Source of the DNA: Acidimicrobiaceae bacterium
Lineage (GTDB): Bacteria > Actinomycetota > Acidimicrobiia > Acidimicrobiales > UBA8190
Assembly: GCA_003151955.1 (NCBI GenBank)
Contig: PLZB01000023.1
Coordinates: forward strand, 1-47,982
Reading direction: 5' to 3'
Length of the DNA stretch: 47,982 bases
Shown here: positions 1 through 7,647 of the stretch, piece by piece
How positions within the stretch are numbered: position 1 is the stretch's first letter
Layout of the letters: each line of letters opens with the position of its first letter
The notes under the pieces: generated by a model
The model's database searches: none
Told to the model about the DNA's origin: nothing
Seen by the model: only the letters and a program-made list of their open reading frames with translations
Translations under genes and position numbers: made by a program

Positions 1-216
1 GGGATCTTCGCCTTCGGGGACGCCGCCTTCTTCGGGTCGACCGGATCGATCCACCTGAACCGCCCCATCGTCGGCATGGCGTCCACCCCGTCCGGCCTGG
101 GCTACTGGCTGGTGGCCTCGGACGGCGGGATCTTCGCCTACGGGGATGCCGGGTTCTTCGGGTCCACCGGGTCGATTCCCCTGAACCAGCCCATCGTCGG
201 GATGGCACCCACGCCC
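1..216 (+). repeat. Tandem 126-bp coding repeat
   Basis: The segment beginning GGGATCTTCGCCT at position 1 recurs at 127, giving a period of exactly 126 bases (42 codons). The second copy follows the first closely until about 216 and then diverges into the C-terminal tail. The array certainly continues to the left of the window. Confidence 0.8.
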
Positions 217-258
217 GTTCCCGCCGCCCTGCCCGCCATCCGGTCCGGACCCCGGTAG
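1..258 (+). CDS. C-terminal end of a 42-residue-repeat protein (5' truncated)
   Basis: The reading frame is open from the first base of the window, so the gene begins upstream. It encodes nearly two copies of a 42-residue unit containing [20 protein letters not shown] and PIVGMA. The copies are followed by a short Pro/Ala-rich tail and a stop. Repeats of this kind (aromatic- and glycine-rich, with a GIFxFGDA core) are common in large secreted or surface proteins of Actinobacteria, particularly Acidimicrobiia, where they probably fold as beta-propeller-like blades. An internal ATG at 76 is not the real start, because the repeat runs through it. Function unknown. Confidence 0.8.
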   Translation, partial: GIFAFGDAAFFGSTGSIHLNRPIVGMASTPSGLGYWLVASDGGIFAYGDAGFFGSTGSIPLNQPIVGMAPTPVPAALPAIRSGPR

Positions 259-377
259 GCGCGCCCCTTCACGCCCCCCGCCGGCCGGCGATTGGACCGG
301 TCCCCGACCCGGGGCCCAGAGTGTGACCGGGGGTACCCGTCGCTGCGACGGCCCGGTCGTCACGGGGAGGTTCGATC

Positions 378-1826
378 ATGGTGGACGGAGGGATCCGGCC
401 CCTGGAGGTGGCCGAGGTCGGGTCATTCGACCTGACGACCGACGTCCTCGTGGTCGGGTTCGGGGCGGCCGGCTCCTGTGCTGCCCACGCCGCCCGGGAG
501 GCCGGCGCCGAGGTCCTGATCGTGGAGCGAGCCTCGGGGCCGGGAGGGGCGGCGGCATCGTCCGAGGGCATCGTCTACCTGGGCGGGGGAACCCCGGTCC
601 AGCGGGCCTGCGGGTTCGAGGATTCGGTCGACAACATGACCCGGTACCTGCTGGCGGCGTGCGGGCCGGAGCCCGACGAGGCCAAGGTGGTCGCCTACGC
701 CGAGGCCAGCCTCGGCCACTTCGACTGGCTGACCGAGCGGGGGGTGGAGTACGACGCCCGACTGGACGTCGAGACCCAGATGGCCCCGGCCGGGACCGAA
801 GGTCTCGTGTGGTCCGGCGGGGAGGACGCCTGGCCCTTCAACGAGATCGCCGTTCCCGCCCCGAGGGGACACCTGGCCAGGACCAAGCGGTCGACGGGAT
901 GGCTCCTCATGCAGTGCCTGGCCGGAGCCGCCCTGGGGGCAGGAGCCGCCGTTTCCACCGACACCCGGGTCGATCGGCTCGTCGTCGACGACGGACGGGT
1001 GGTCGGGGTGCTGGCCAGCCGGTTCGGCGAGCGGCTGGCCGTGAAGGCTCGACGGGGGGTCGTCCTCAGCGCGGGGGGCTTCATCTGGAACGACGGGATG
1101 CTCCGACGCCACGCGCCCCAACTCCTCCTCGGGACCTGGAAGGTCGGCACCGAGGCCGACGACGGCCGGGGGATCGAGATGGCCCAGGCCGTCGGGGCCA
1201 GGGTGAAGAACATGCACGCCGGCGAGGTCGCCCTCCCGGTCATCCCGCCCCGGCAGCTCATCGAGGGGATCATCGTCGACGGCTCGGGGCAGCGGTTCAT
1301 CAACGAGGACACCTATATGGGCCGGGTCGGCCAGGCCGCGCTCTACGGGCGGGACGCCACCTGCTTCCTGGTCATCGACGAGGCGGGATACACCCCGAAC
1401 TGGATGGGCCTCGAAGCCTCCTGGGTGTGTGAGACGGTCGGGGCCCTCGAGGTCGAGATCGGTCTGCCGCCCGGCTCGCTCGAGGCCACGCTGGACCTCT
1501 ACAACCGCCACGCCGAGACCGGCAGCGACCCGGTCTTCTACAAGCGCCCCGGACGGGTCCGGCCGCTGCGGGCCCCCCTGGGGGCGTTCGACCTCCGGCG
1601 GGGGTCGGCCCCCTACGCCCCCTTCACCCTCGGTGGCCTCGAGACCACCGTCGCCGGGGAGGTCCTCGACCTGGCCGGGGCCCCGATCCCGGGGCTCTTC
1701 GCGGCCGGTCGGACCACGGCCGGGGTCTGCTCCTTCGGGTACGCGTCGGGCCTCTCCCTGGGGGACTCGACCCTGTTCGGCCGGTTCGCCGGGGCGACCG
1801 CGGCCCGCTCGGCCACCGTGATCTGA
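378..1826 (+). CDS. FAD-binding dehydrogenase, KstD / fumarate reductase flavoprotein family
   Basis: A 482-residue flavoprotein of the FAD_binding_2 type. The dinucleotide-binding motif GFGAAG lies at residues 27-32, followed by the acidic end of the second strand (VLIVE, Glu50) and a Gly/Ser-rich loop (SGPGGAAASS). The C-terminal FAD signature GLFAAGRTTAGV...GYASGLSLGDS lies near residues 440-465. The N-terminal layout resembles 3-ketosteroid delta-1-dehydrogenases and related enoate dehydrogenases. At 482 residues it is shorter than typical KstD, so the substrate is open. The ATG at 378 is preceded by GGGGAGG at a suitable distance. No steroid-pathway partners are visible nearby, so it stands alone between the repeat protein and a convergent toxin-antitoxin pair. 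Confidence 0.85.
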   Translation: MVDGGIRPLEVAEVGSFDLTTDVLVVGFGAAGSCAAHAAREAGAEVLIVERASGPGGAAASSEGIVYLGGGTPVQRACGFEDSVDNMTRYLLAACGPEPDEAKVVAYAEASLGHFDWLTERGVEYDARLDVETQMAPAGTEGLVWSGGEDAWPFNEIAVPAPRGHLARTKRSTGWLLMQCLAGAALGAGAAVSTDTRVDRLVVDDGRVVGVLASRFGERLAVKARRGVVLSAGGFIWNDGMLRRHAPQLLLGTWKVGTEADDGRGIEMAQAVGARVKNMHAGEVALPVIPPRQLIEGIIVDGSGQRFINEDTYMGRVGQAALYGRDATCFLVIDEAGYTPNWMGLEASWVCETVGALEVEIGLPPGSLEATLDLYNRHAETGSDPVFYKRPGRVRPLRAPLGAFDLRRGSAPYAPFTLGGLETTVAGEVLDLAGAPIPGLFAAGRTTAGVCSFGYASGLSLGDSTLFGRFAGATAARSATVI

Positions 1827-1831
1827 GGGAC

Positions 1832-2245
1832 TCAGACCGTCACGACGGTGATCGGGGTGTCTCCGGCCAGGAGGCGCATGTCGTCGGGGTCGCTGGTCAC
1901 GACGGTGACGTGATCGACCGCCGCCGTTCGAATGACGGCGCCCAGGTGCGCGTCAGCCACAGAGACACCGGTGGCGCTTCGAATCGTGGCCCCGAGATTG
2001 GCGGCCGGACCGTCCAGCGGGATGTCGACGATCCGGAGGCGATTGGCGAAGGCCCAGGACGCCGAGGTCCGGTCCCATCCAGCCTCGACCCGGACGGCGA
2101 GGGGCACCGCCAGGACGAACTCCTCCGCTCGCAGTTTCCGGTTGGTGACGAATTGCGCTTGGCTGAGAACCTGTTGGTGCTTGAGATGAGACCGATCTCC
2201 CAGGGCCTGGACAGCCTCGTTGTCGAAGAGGACGATCCGGCTCAT
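1832..2245 (-). CDS. PIN-domain protein, probable toxin ribonuclease
   Basis: A 137-residue protein that fits a single PIN domain. It opens with strand IVLFDNEAV (Asp8) and has further acidic candidates Glu54, Asp98 (VADAHLGAV) and Asp119/Asp121 (TSDPDD), the usual metal-binding set of VapC-like RNases. Its start overlaps the end of the upstream gene (2242-2652) by 4 bases. This is the antitoxin-then-toxin order and translational coupling typical of type II modules. RNase activity is inferred from the family. It ends 5 bases from the convergent flavoprotein gene. Confidence 0.8.
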   Translation of the reverse strand: MSRIVLFDNEAVQALGDRSHLKHQQVLSQAQFVTNRKLRAEEFVLAVPLAVRVEAGWDRTSASWAFANRLRIVDIPLDGPAANLGATIRSATGVSVADAHLGAVIRTAAVDHVTVVTSDPDDMRLLAGDTPITVVTV

Positions 2246-2652
2246 GGCGCCGAGAGTGCCCTGGCTTCAGCCCACAGCAGCACGTCGTCGGCTGTGGCCC
2301 CGGGGTGGTTCTCGATGATCTCGTCTGCGGCTCGACGGAGTCGTTCAGGCTCGTTCGCCAGGGGATGCCCTTCGATCTCCGCCGCCGCCAGGGCCAGATC
2401 ACCGAGGCTGGGACGGGTTTCGGGGTAGAGCCGGTAGTGGTCGTCGAGGACGGCCTGCATGACGACCGCCTCGAGCGTCGTCCGAAGTGCCGCCGCCGTC
2501 AGTGCGGTTGCCGAAGGGGCGATTCCGAGCTCCTTGACGGCGAGGGCCGCCGCATCCCTGAGGGCGGTCGGGATCCTCATCGACGTGTTGGAGGTGACGG
2601 GGTCGGAGCTGTCGAGGAGCCGTTCGATCTGCTCGATCACCCGCTGCTTCAT
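2242..2652 (-). CDS. Putative antitoxin partner of the PIN protein, unrecognised family
   Basis: A 136-residue protein, longer than a standard VapB. The N-terminal half contains a segment (SMRIPTALRDAAALAV...) that looks like the strand and first helix of a ribbon-helix-helix domain, followed by an alanine-rich helix. The C-terminal half is acidic and helical (EIEGHPLANEPERL, then DDVLLWAEAR) and could wrap the toxin. I do not recognise the family. The antitoxin role is inferred from position: it is directly upstream of, and overlapping, a PIN gene, and it is preceded by a palindrome overlapping its promoter. The ATG lies 6 bases after a TACTTT hexamer, so the mRNA is probably leaderless. Confidence 0.7.
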   Translation of the reverse strand: MKQRVIEQIERLLDSSDPVTSNTSMRIPTALRDAAALAVKELGIAPSATALTAAALRTTLEAVVMQAVLDDHYRLYPETRPSLGDLALAAAEIEGHPLANEPERLRRAADEIIENHPGATADDVLLWAEARALSAP

Positions 2653-2658
2653 GGACGC

Positions 2659-2681
2659 AAAGTACCACGCTCACGTGGTAC
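2659..2681 (-). promoter_or_regulatory. Leaderless promoter with overlapping palindromic operator
   Basis: Read on the minus strand, TACTTT (2664-2659) is followed by exactly 6 bases and the ATG of the putative antitoxin. A perfect 8-bp inverted repeat, GTACCACG-N4-CGTGGTAC (2662-2681), overlaps the hexamer. A protein bound there would block RNA polymerase, as expected for autorepression by a toxin-antitoxin complex. No clear -35 box is visible. Confidence 0.6.
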
Positions 2682-2702
2682 ACGGCGCAGGCGCGTCGGT
2701 GG

Positions 2703-5393
2703 TCAACCGGCGGCGAGCTGGCGGAGGACGTAGGTGAGGATGCCGCCGTGGCGGTAGTACTCGGCCTCCATGGGGGTGTCGATCCGGACCCGGGCGGCGA
2801 ACTCGAGGTCGCCGGCCCGGACGGTGAGCTCCTTGGGGATCTCCCCCGTGTCGAGGGCGCCGATCCCGACGATGTCGAAGAGCTCGTGGCCGGTGAGGCC
2901 GAGGGTGGTCCGGGTCTGGCCGTCGGGGAACTGGAGGGGGAGGATCCCCATCCCCACGAGGTTGGAGCGGTGGATCCGCTCGAAGGACTCGGCGATGACG
3001 GCCCGGACGCCGAGGAGGGCGGGGCCCTTGGCGGCCCAGTCCCGGGAGGAGCCCGAGCCGTACTCCTTGCCGGCCAGGACGACGAGGGGGGTCCCGGCGG
3101 CCTCGTAGCGGACGGAGGCGTCGAAGATGGACATCTCCTCCCCCTCGGGGAGGTGGAGGGTGACGCCCCCCTCGGTCCCGGGGGCGAGGAGGTTCCGGAG
3201 GCGGACGTTAGCGAAGGTGCCCCGGACCATGACCTCGTGGTTCCCCCGGCGGGCCCCGTAGGAGTTGAAGTCGGCCCGGGTCACGCCGTGCTGGACGAGG
3301 TAGTGGCCGGCGGGGCCGTCGGGACGGATGTTGCCGGCCGGGGAGATGTGGTCGGTGGTGACGGAGTCGCCCAGGATGGCGAGGACCCGGGCCCGGGAGA
3401 TGTCGGTGACGGGGGCGGGGCCGGTGCCGAGGTCGTCGAAGAAGGGGGGTCGGAGGACGTAGGTGGAGTCGGCGTCCCAGCTGAAGGTGTCCCCGGTGCC
3501 GACCTCGATGCCCTGCCAGCGGTCGTCCCCCTCGAAGACCGAGGCGTAGCGGGCCCGGAACATCTCCGAGGTGACGGCGGTGCGGACGGTCTCGGTCACC
3601 TCGGCCCCGGTGGGCCAGATGTCCCGGAGGTAGACGGGGGTGCCCTCGGGGTCGGTGCCGAGGGGTTCGGTGGTGAGGTCGATGTCGATGGTCCCGGCCA
3701 GGGCGTAGGCGACGACGAGGGGCGGGGAGGCGAGGTAGTTGAGGCGGATGTCGGGGTGGATCCGGCCCTCGAAGTTCCGGTTCCCGGAGAGGACGGAGGC
3801 CACCGAGAGGTCGCCGGTCTGGGTGGCCTCGGAGACGCCGTCGAGGAGGGGGCCGGAGTTCCCGATGCAGGTCGTGCAGCCGAAGCCGACGAGCTCGAAG
3901 CCGAGGGTCTCGAGGGGATGGCGGAGGCCGGCCCGGTCGTAGTAGTCCATGACGACCCGGGAGCCGGGGGCCAGGGTGGTCTTGACCCAGGGCTTCGACC
4001 GGAGTCCCCGGGCCACGGCGTTGCGGGCCAGGAGGCCGGCGGCCAGCATGACCTGGGGGTTGGAGGTGTTGGTGCAGCTGGTGATGGCCGCGATGACGAC
4101 GTGGCCGTCGGCGATGGCCTCGGTGGTGCCGTCGGCCAGCGTGGCGGGGGCCTGGCGGAGGGTCCCCTCGCCGAGGCGGGACTTGGCCAGGGCGTCGTGG
4201 AAGCCGGGGGCGACCCCGGGGAGGGAGACCCGGTCCTGGGGCCGGGCCGGGCCGGCCAGGGAGGGCTCGACGGTGGAGAGGTCGAGCTCGGCCAGCTCGG
4301 AGTAGACGGGCTCGGGGGCGGCCGGGTCGAAGAAGAGGCCCTGGGCCTTCGTGTAGGCCTCGACCAGGGCCACCTGGTCCTCGTCCCGGCCCGAGAAGCG
4401 GAGGTAGTCGAGGGTGACGTCGTCGACGGGGAAGATGGCGCAGGTGGCCCCGTACTCGGGGGACATGTTCCCGATGGTGGCCCGGTTCTCGAGGGGGAGG
4501 TCGGCCAAGCCGGGGCCGAAGACCTCGACGAACTTCCCGACGACGCCGTGGTGGCGGAGGAGCTCGGCGATGGTGAGGACGAGGTCGGTGGCGGTCGTCC
4601 CCTCGGGGAGACGGCCGGTGAGGCGGAGGCCGACGACGGGGGGGATGAGCATGGTCAGGGGCTGGCCCAGCATGGCCGCCTCGGCCTCGATCCCCCCGAC
4701 GCCCCAGCCCAGGACGCCGAGGCCGTTGACCATGGTGGTGTGGGAGTCGGTCCCGACCAGGGTGTCGGGGAAGGCCTGGCCGTCCTCGGTGGCGAAGACC
4801 ACCCGGGCCAGGTACTCCAGGTTGACCTGGTGGCAGATCCCGGTCCCGGGGGGGACGACCCGGAAGCCGGCGTAGGCCTGCTGGGCCCAGCGGAGGAGCT
4901 CGTAGCGCTCGATGTTCCGCTGGTACTCGACGTCGACGTTGGTGGCGAAGGAGCTGGGGAGGCCGGAGGACTCGGCGATGACGGAGTGGTCGATGACGAG
5001 CTCGACGGGGACGAGGGGGTTGATCTTGGAGGGGTCCCCCCCGAGGCCGGCCAGGGCGTCGCGCATGGCGGCCAGGTCGCAGACGCCGGGGACGCCGGTG
5101 AAGTCCTGCATGAGGACCCGCTCCGGGGTGAAGGCGATCTCGGCGGTGGTGTCGGTGCCGGCCTCCCGGCGGTCGGCCCAGGCGGCCACGGCCTCGATGT
5201 CGGCGGGGTGGACGTGGCGGCCGTCCTCGTGGCGGAGGAGATTCTCGAGGACGATCTTCAAGGTGAAGGGGAGCTTGTCGATCCCGAAGCGGTCGGCCAG
5301 GACGTCGAGCCGGTGGATCTCGAAGCTCCTCGTCCCCACCTCGAGGGTGGAGCGGGAGCCGAAGGAGTCGTGGGAGGAGGATCGGGGGGCCAT
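2703..5393 (-). CDS. acnA: Aconitate hydratase A
   Basis: An 896-residue, full-length aconitase of the AcnA/IRP1 type, interconverting citrate and isocitrate in the TCA cycle. The three cysteines that hold the [4Fe-4S] cluster are visible in SCTNTSNP (around residue 440) and [10 protein letters not shown] (around 504-507). Other family signatures include [14 protein letters not shown] [14 protein letters not shown], the C-terminal swivel-domain motif [14 protein letters not shown], and the N-terminal [14 protein letters not shown]. The ATG at 5393 follows a CAGAAT hexamer by 6 bases, so it may be leaderless. It is not in an operon; its neighbours are toxin-antitoxin genes or remnants. Confidence 0.97.
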   Translation of the reverse strand: MAPRSSSHDSFGSRSTLEVGTRSFEIHRLDVLADRFGIDKLPFTLKIVLENLLRHEDGRHVHPADIEAVAAWADRREAGTDTTAEIAFTPERVLMQDFTGVPGVCDLAAMRDALAGLGGDPSKINPLVPVELVIDHSVIAESSGLPSSFATNVDVEYQRNIERYELLRWAQQAYAGFRVVPPGTGICHQVNLEYLARVVFATEDGQAFPDTLVGTDSHTTMVNGLGVLGWGVGGIEAEAAMLGQPLTMLIPPVVGLRLTGRLPEGTTATDLVLTIAELLRHHGVVGKFVEVFGPGLADLPLENRATIGNMSPEYGATCAIFPVDDVTLDYLRFSGRDEDQVALVEAYTKAQGLFFDPAAPEPVYSELAELDLSTVEPSLAGPARPQDRVSLPGVAPGFHDALAKSRLGEGTLRQAPATLADGTTEAIADGHVVIAAITSCTNTSNPQVMLAAGLLARNAVARGLRSKPWVKTTLAPGSRVVMDYYDRAGLRHPLETLGFELVGFGCTTCIGNSGPLLDGVSEATQTGDLSVASVLSGNRNFEGRIHPDIRLNYLASPPLVVAYALAGTIDIDLTTEPLGTDPEGTPVYLRDIWPTGAEVTETVRTAVTSEMFRARYASVFEGDDRWQGIEVGTGDTFSWDADSTYVLRPPFFDDLGTGPAPVTDISRARVLAILGDSVTTDHISPAGNIRPDGPAGHYLVQHGVTRADFNSYGARRGNHEVMVRGTFANVRLRNLLAPGTEGGVTLHLPEGEEMSIFDASVRYEAAGTPLVVLAGKEYGSGSSRDWAAKGPALLGVRAVIAESFERIHRSNLVGMGILPLQFPDGQTRTTLGLTGHELFDIVGIGALDTGEIPKELTVRAGDLEFAARVRIDTPMEAEYYRHGGILTYVLRQLAAG

Positions 5394-5428
5394 CCCCCCA
5401 TTCTGGCCCCGGAGGCCGCCGACCGACA

Positions 5429-5643
5429 GCCCGCCTCTTCCCCCTCATCGAGCAGGTCAACGACGATCGGGAGCCGGTCGAGATCACCTCCAAGCGGGGG
5501 AGTGCCGTCCTCATCTCGAAAGCCGACTACGAGGCGCTGTCGGAGACGGCCTGGCTGCTCCGAGCCCCGGCCAACGCCCGGCGACTCCTCGAGAGCCTGG
5601 TCCAGGCCCGGGCCGGTGAACGCGAAGTTCACGACCTGGGCTG
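5429..5643 (+). pseudogene. YefM/Phd-type antitoxin remnant lacking its start
   Basis: The frame reads [17 protein letters not shown], then EITSKRGSAVLISKADYEAL, and ends LVQARAGEREVHDLG-stop. This is the recognisable body of a YefM antitoxin: the Phd/YefM DNA-binding fold followed by a toxin-binding tail. The conserved opening (usually M...TASEARA) is missing. Upstream in the same frame there is only unrelated proline/glycine-rich sequence up to the divergent acnA start, with no start codon. The remnant ends one base before the YoeB-like remnant at 5644. Confidence 0.75.
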
Positions 5644-5784
5644 ATGCGGCTGGTCTTCACTCCTCTCGGATGGGAGGACCACCGGTACTGGCAGGCGACC
5701 GACAAGGGCGTCCTGGCCGGCTGTTTGTCCCGCCGGATCGACGAGGAGCACCGGATCGTCCTACCTGGTCGAAACGAGCGCTGA
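5644..5784 (+). pseudogene. YoeB-type toxin remnant with central deletion
   Basis: A 46-residue frame starting MRLVFTPLGWEDHRYWQATDK matches the start of the ribosome-dependent mRNA interferase YoeB. It then jumps to SRRIDEEHRIV, which belongs near the YoeB C-terminus. Roughly 35 residues in between (the region around KPEPLKH and the body of the RelE fold) are absent. After HRIV the frame is also wrong: in another frame YLVE follows, as expected of YoeB, but the catalytic C-terminal tail is not found. The toxin cannot be functional. Confidence 0.75.
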
Positions 5785-5810
5785 ACCCCGACCCTGCCAG
5801 CAGTGTGAGA

Positions 5811-5858
5811 GGACAGGGCGGGCCGGGCTCGGCGAGGGACCCGGCCGCGCCCCTGTCC
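5811..5858 (+). terminator. Strong GC-rich hairpin, possible terminator
   Basis: The left arm GGACAGGGCGGGCCGGG (5811-5827) pairs with the right arm at 5840-5858, interrupted only by two single-base bulges. The loop is about 12 bases. The pyrimidine-rich run TGTGTCTTCT follows on the plus strand. It lies just after the YoeB remnant and before the gene at 5914, so it may have terminated the old toxin-antitoxin operon. There is no clean U-tract. Confidence 0.4.
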
Positions 5859-5913
5859 TGTGTCTTCTATCGGCAGGGAGGTGCCCGACGTTGAGCGCGG
5901 CCATGATGGCGGG

Positions 5914-6606
5914 GTGACGGCGCCGGCGGTGGTCGGGTTCTTCTCCTTCACCGAGGTCACCGACCCCGGGGGGCACCGGGCCTACAACGAGTGGCACCAG
6001 CTCGACCACCTCGTCGAGCAGTACTCGGTCCCGGGGATCGTCCACGGGGAGCGCTGGGTGGCGAGCCCCGACCTCCGGGCCCTCTGGCCCGCCGTCGAGG
6101 CCCCGCTGGACCGGGTCCACTACGTCACCCTCTACCTGGTGGCCGAGCCGGTGGGGGAGACCCTGGAGGCCTTCTGGGCCCTGGGGGAGGAGCTGGCCCG
6201 GCAGGGACGGTTCATCGGGGGCCGCCGGTCCCATCTCTCGGGCCCCTTCGACGTGGTGGGACGGACGGCCGCAGCCCGGGCCAGGGTCTCCCCGGAGGTT
6301 CTCCCCTTCCGGCCCGGCTCCGGAGTCGTGGTGGTCGTGGAGGATCCGGCCCGGGAGGTTCCCGGGGGGGTCGGGGCCGGCCTGGAGGGCCTGGAGGGGG
6401 TGGCCGGGGTCTGGACCTTCGACGCCCGGGAGGACCGCTCGGGGCGGTGGACCTCCGGGGGGGAGCGGATCACCGTCGGCTACCTCGACGACGACCCGGC
6501 CGGAGCCTGCCTGGCCCTGGCCGGCCGGCTCGGGGGGCGCCGTCCCCGGCTGGCCGGGGCCTTCGGGACGATCAGGCCGGGGGAGTGGGACTGGTTCAGC
6601 CCCTGA
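5914..6606 (+). CDS. Hypothetical protein, probable dimeric alpha/beta-barrel (EthD/Dabb-like)
   Basis: A 230-residue soluble protein with the pattern GFFSFTEVTDPGG...YNEWHQLDHLVEQYSVPGIVHGERWV. This is the beta-strand/helix/His-rich start of small ferredoxin-like (EthD or antibiotic-biosynthesis-monooxygenase-type) domains. A second such half (VVVVVEDP..., then ERITVGYLDDDP) follows, suggesting two fused units. The GTG at 5914 is chosen because CATGAT lies 6 bases upstream (5902-5907), the leaderless arrangement used elsewhere here. In-frame GTGs at 5860 and 5881 (the latter after GGCAGGGAG) are alternatives. The end overlaps the convergent deacetylase gene by 11 bases. Function unknown. Confidence 0.75.
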   Translation: MTAPAVVGFFSFTEVTDPGGHRAYNEWHQLDHLVEQYSVPGIVHGERWVASPDLRALWPAVEAPLDRVHYVTLYLVAEPVGETLEAFWALGEELARQGRFIGGRRSHLSGPFDVVGRTAAARARVSPEVLPFRPGSGVVVVVEDPAREVPGGVGAGLEGLEGVAGVWTFDAREDRSGRWTSGGERITVGYLDDDPAGACLALAGRLGGRRPRLAGAFGTIRPGEWDWFSP

Positions 6607-7597
6607 GGGCCCGGACGGCCCGGTCGACGGCGGCGGCCCCGGTGCCGGCCGAGGAGGCCGGCTCGGGTCGGAAGTCGACTCCGAGGAGGGCGGCCAGGGA
6701 GGCCCCGACGGAGAGCCGGAGGGCGTCGAGGTCGTAGCCCCCCTCGAGGACCAGGGCGAGCCGGCCAGGTCCGGGGGCGAAGGCCCGGGCCCGGAGAGCC
6801 AGGTCGGCGAAGTCGCCGGCGGTGAGCCCGATGTCGGCCAGGGGGTCGGCCCGGTGGGCGTCGAAGCCGGCCGAGACGAGGACCCAGTCGGGGAGGAAGG
6901 CCTCGACGGCGGGCGTGAGGACCTCGTCGAAGGCCCGCCGGTAGTCGTCCCCGGCCGAGCCGGCCGGGAGGGGGATGTTGACGGTCAGGCCGGGGGCGCC
7001 GGGCCCGCCCGTCTCCTCCAGCCGGCCCGTCCCGGGGTAGAGAGGCCACTCGTGGGTGGAGGCGTAGAGGACCCGGGGGTCGTCCCAGAAGATCTCCTGG
7101 GTCCCGTTGCCGTGGTGGACGTCCCAGTCGAGGACGAGGACCCGCTGGCCCCGGTCGGCCAGGGCGGCGGCGGCCACGGCCACGGTGTTGAGGAGGCAGA
7201 ACCCCATGGGCCGGTCCCTCCCCATGTGGTGGCCGGGGGGCCGGGCCGCCACGAAGGCGACGTCCCCGGTGCCGCCGTCCAGGGCGTCGACGGCGGCCAG
7301 GGCGGCCCCGACGGCCCGGCGGGAGGTGTCCCAGGAGCCCGGCCCGGCCGGGGTGTCGGCGTCGAGGTGGCCCCCGCCGCCGCCGCAGAAGGCCTCCAGC
7401 TTCCGGAGGTAGTCGAGGGGGTGGACCAGGGCCAGCTCCTCCTCGGTGGCCAGCCGGGGATCGAGGGTCACGACGGCCTCGTCGAGGCCGGCCGTCCCGA
7501 TCCCCTCGAGGGCGGCCCCCAGCCGGGCCGGCCGCTCGGGGTGGTGGGGGCCGGTGTCGTGGTCGTCGTCGCCGATGTTGGTGGCCAGGAGGAGCAC
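6596..7597 (-). CDS. Histone deacetylase family protein (AcuC-like zinc deacetylase)
   Basis: A 333-residue protein covering a complete class II HDAC-like domain. The active-site set is visible: the His pair in RPPGHHMGRD, the zinc ligands in DWDVHHGNGTQEIF, the second zinc Asp in VSAGFDAHRADPLA, and LEGGYD near the C-terminus. Bacterial relatives remove acetyl groups from polyamines, acetoin-pathway enzymes (AcuC) or other small molecules and proteins; the substrate is not predictable here. The GTG start lies 6 bases after TAGACT, so it is probably leaderless. It is divergent from argS, with 50 bases between the starts. Confidence 0.93.
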   Translation of the reverse strand: MLLLATNIGDDDHDTGPHHPERPARLGAALEGIGTAGLDEAVVTLDPRLATEEELALVHPLDYLRKLEAFCGGGGGHLDADTPAGPGSWDTSRRAVGAALAAVDALDGGTGDVAFVAARPPGHHMGRDRPMGFCLLNTVAVAAAALADRGQRVLVLDWDVHHGNGTQEIFWDDPRVLYASTHEWPLYPGTGRLEETGGPGAPGLTVNIPLPAGSAGDDYRRAFDEVLTPAVEAFLPDWVLVSAGFDAHRADPLADIGLTAGDFADLALRARAFAPGPGRLALVLEGGYDLDALRLSVGASLAALLGVDFRPEPASSAGTGAAAVDRAVRALRG

Positions 7598-7603
7598 CGG
7601 CCC

Positions 7604-7609
7604 AGTCTA
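7604..7609 (-). promoter_or_regulatory. Leaderless -10 element for the deacetylase gene
   Basis: TAGACT on the minus strand is followed by 6 bases and the GTG start at 7597. This places the transcription start at or within a base of the start codon. There is no Shine-Dalgarno sequence in between. Confidence 0.6.
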
Positions 7610-7647
7610 GGGAGGGTGCCCTCCCCGGCGGATGCGAAGATGAGCCC

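Noticed and set aside
2748..5894. A 1048-codon plus-strand frame opposite acnA
   Set aside because: Same cause. The predicted protein is a Gly/Glu/Val-rich mirror of the aconitase codons with no domain.
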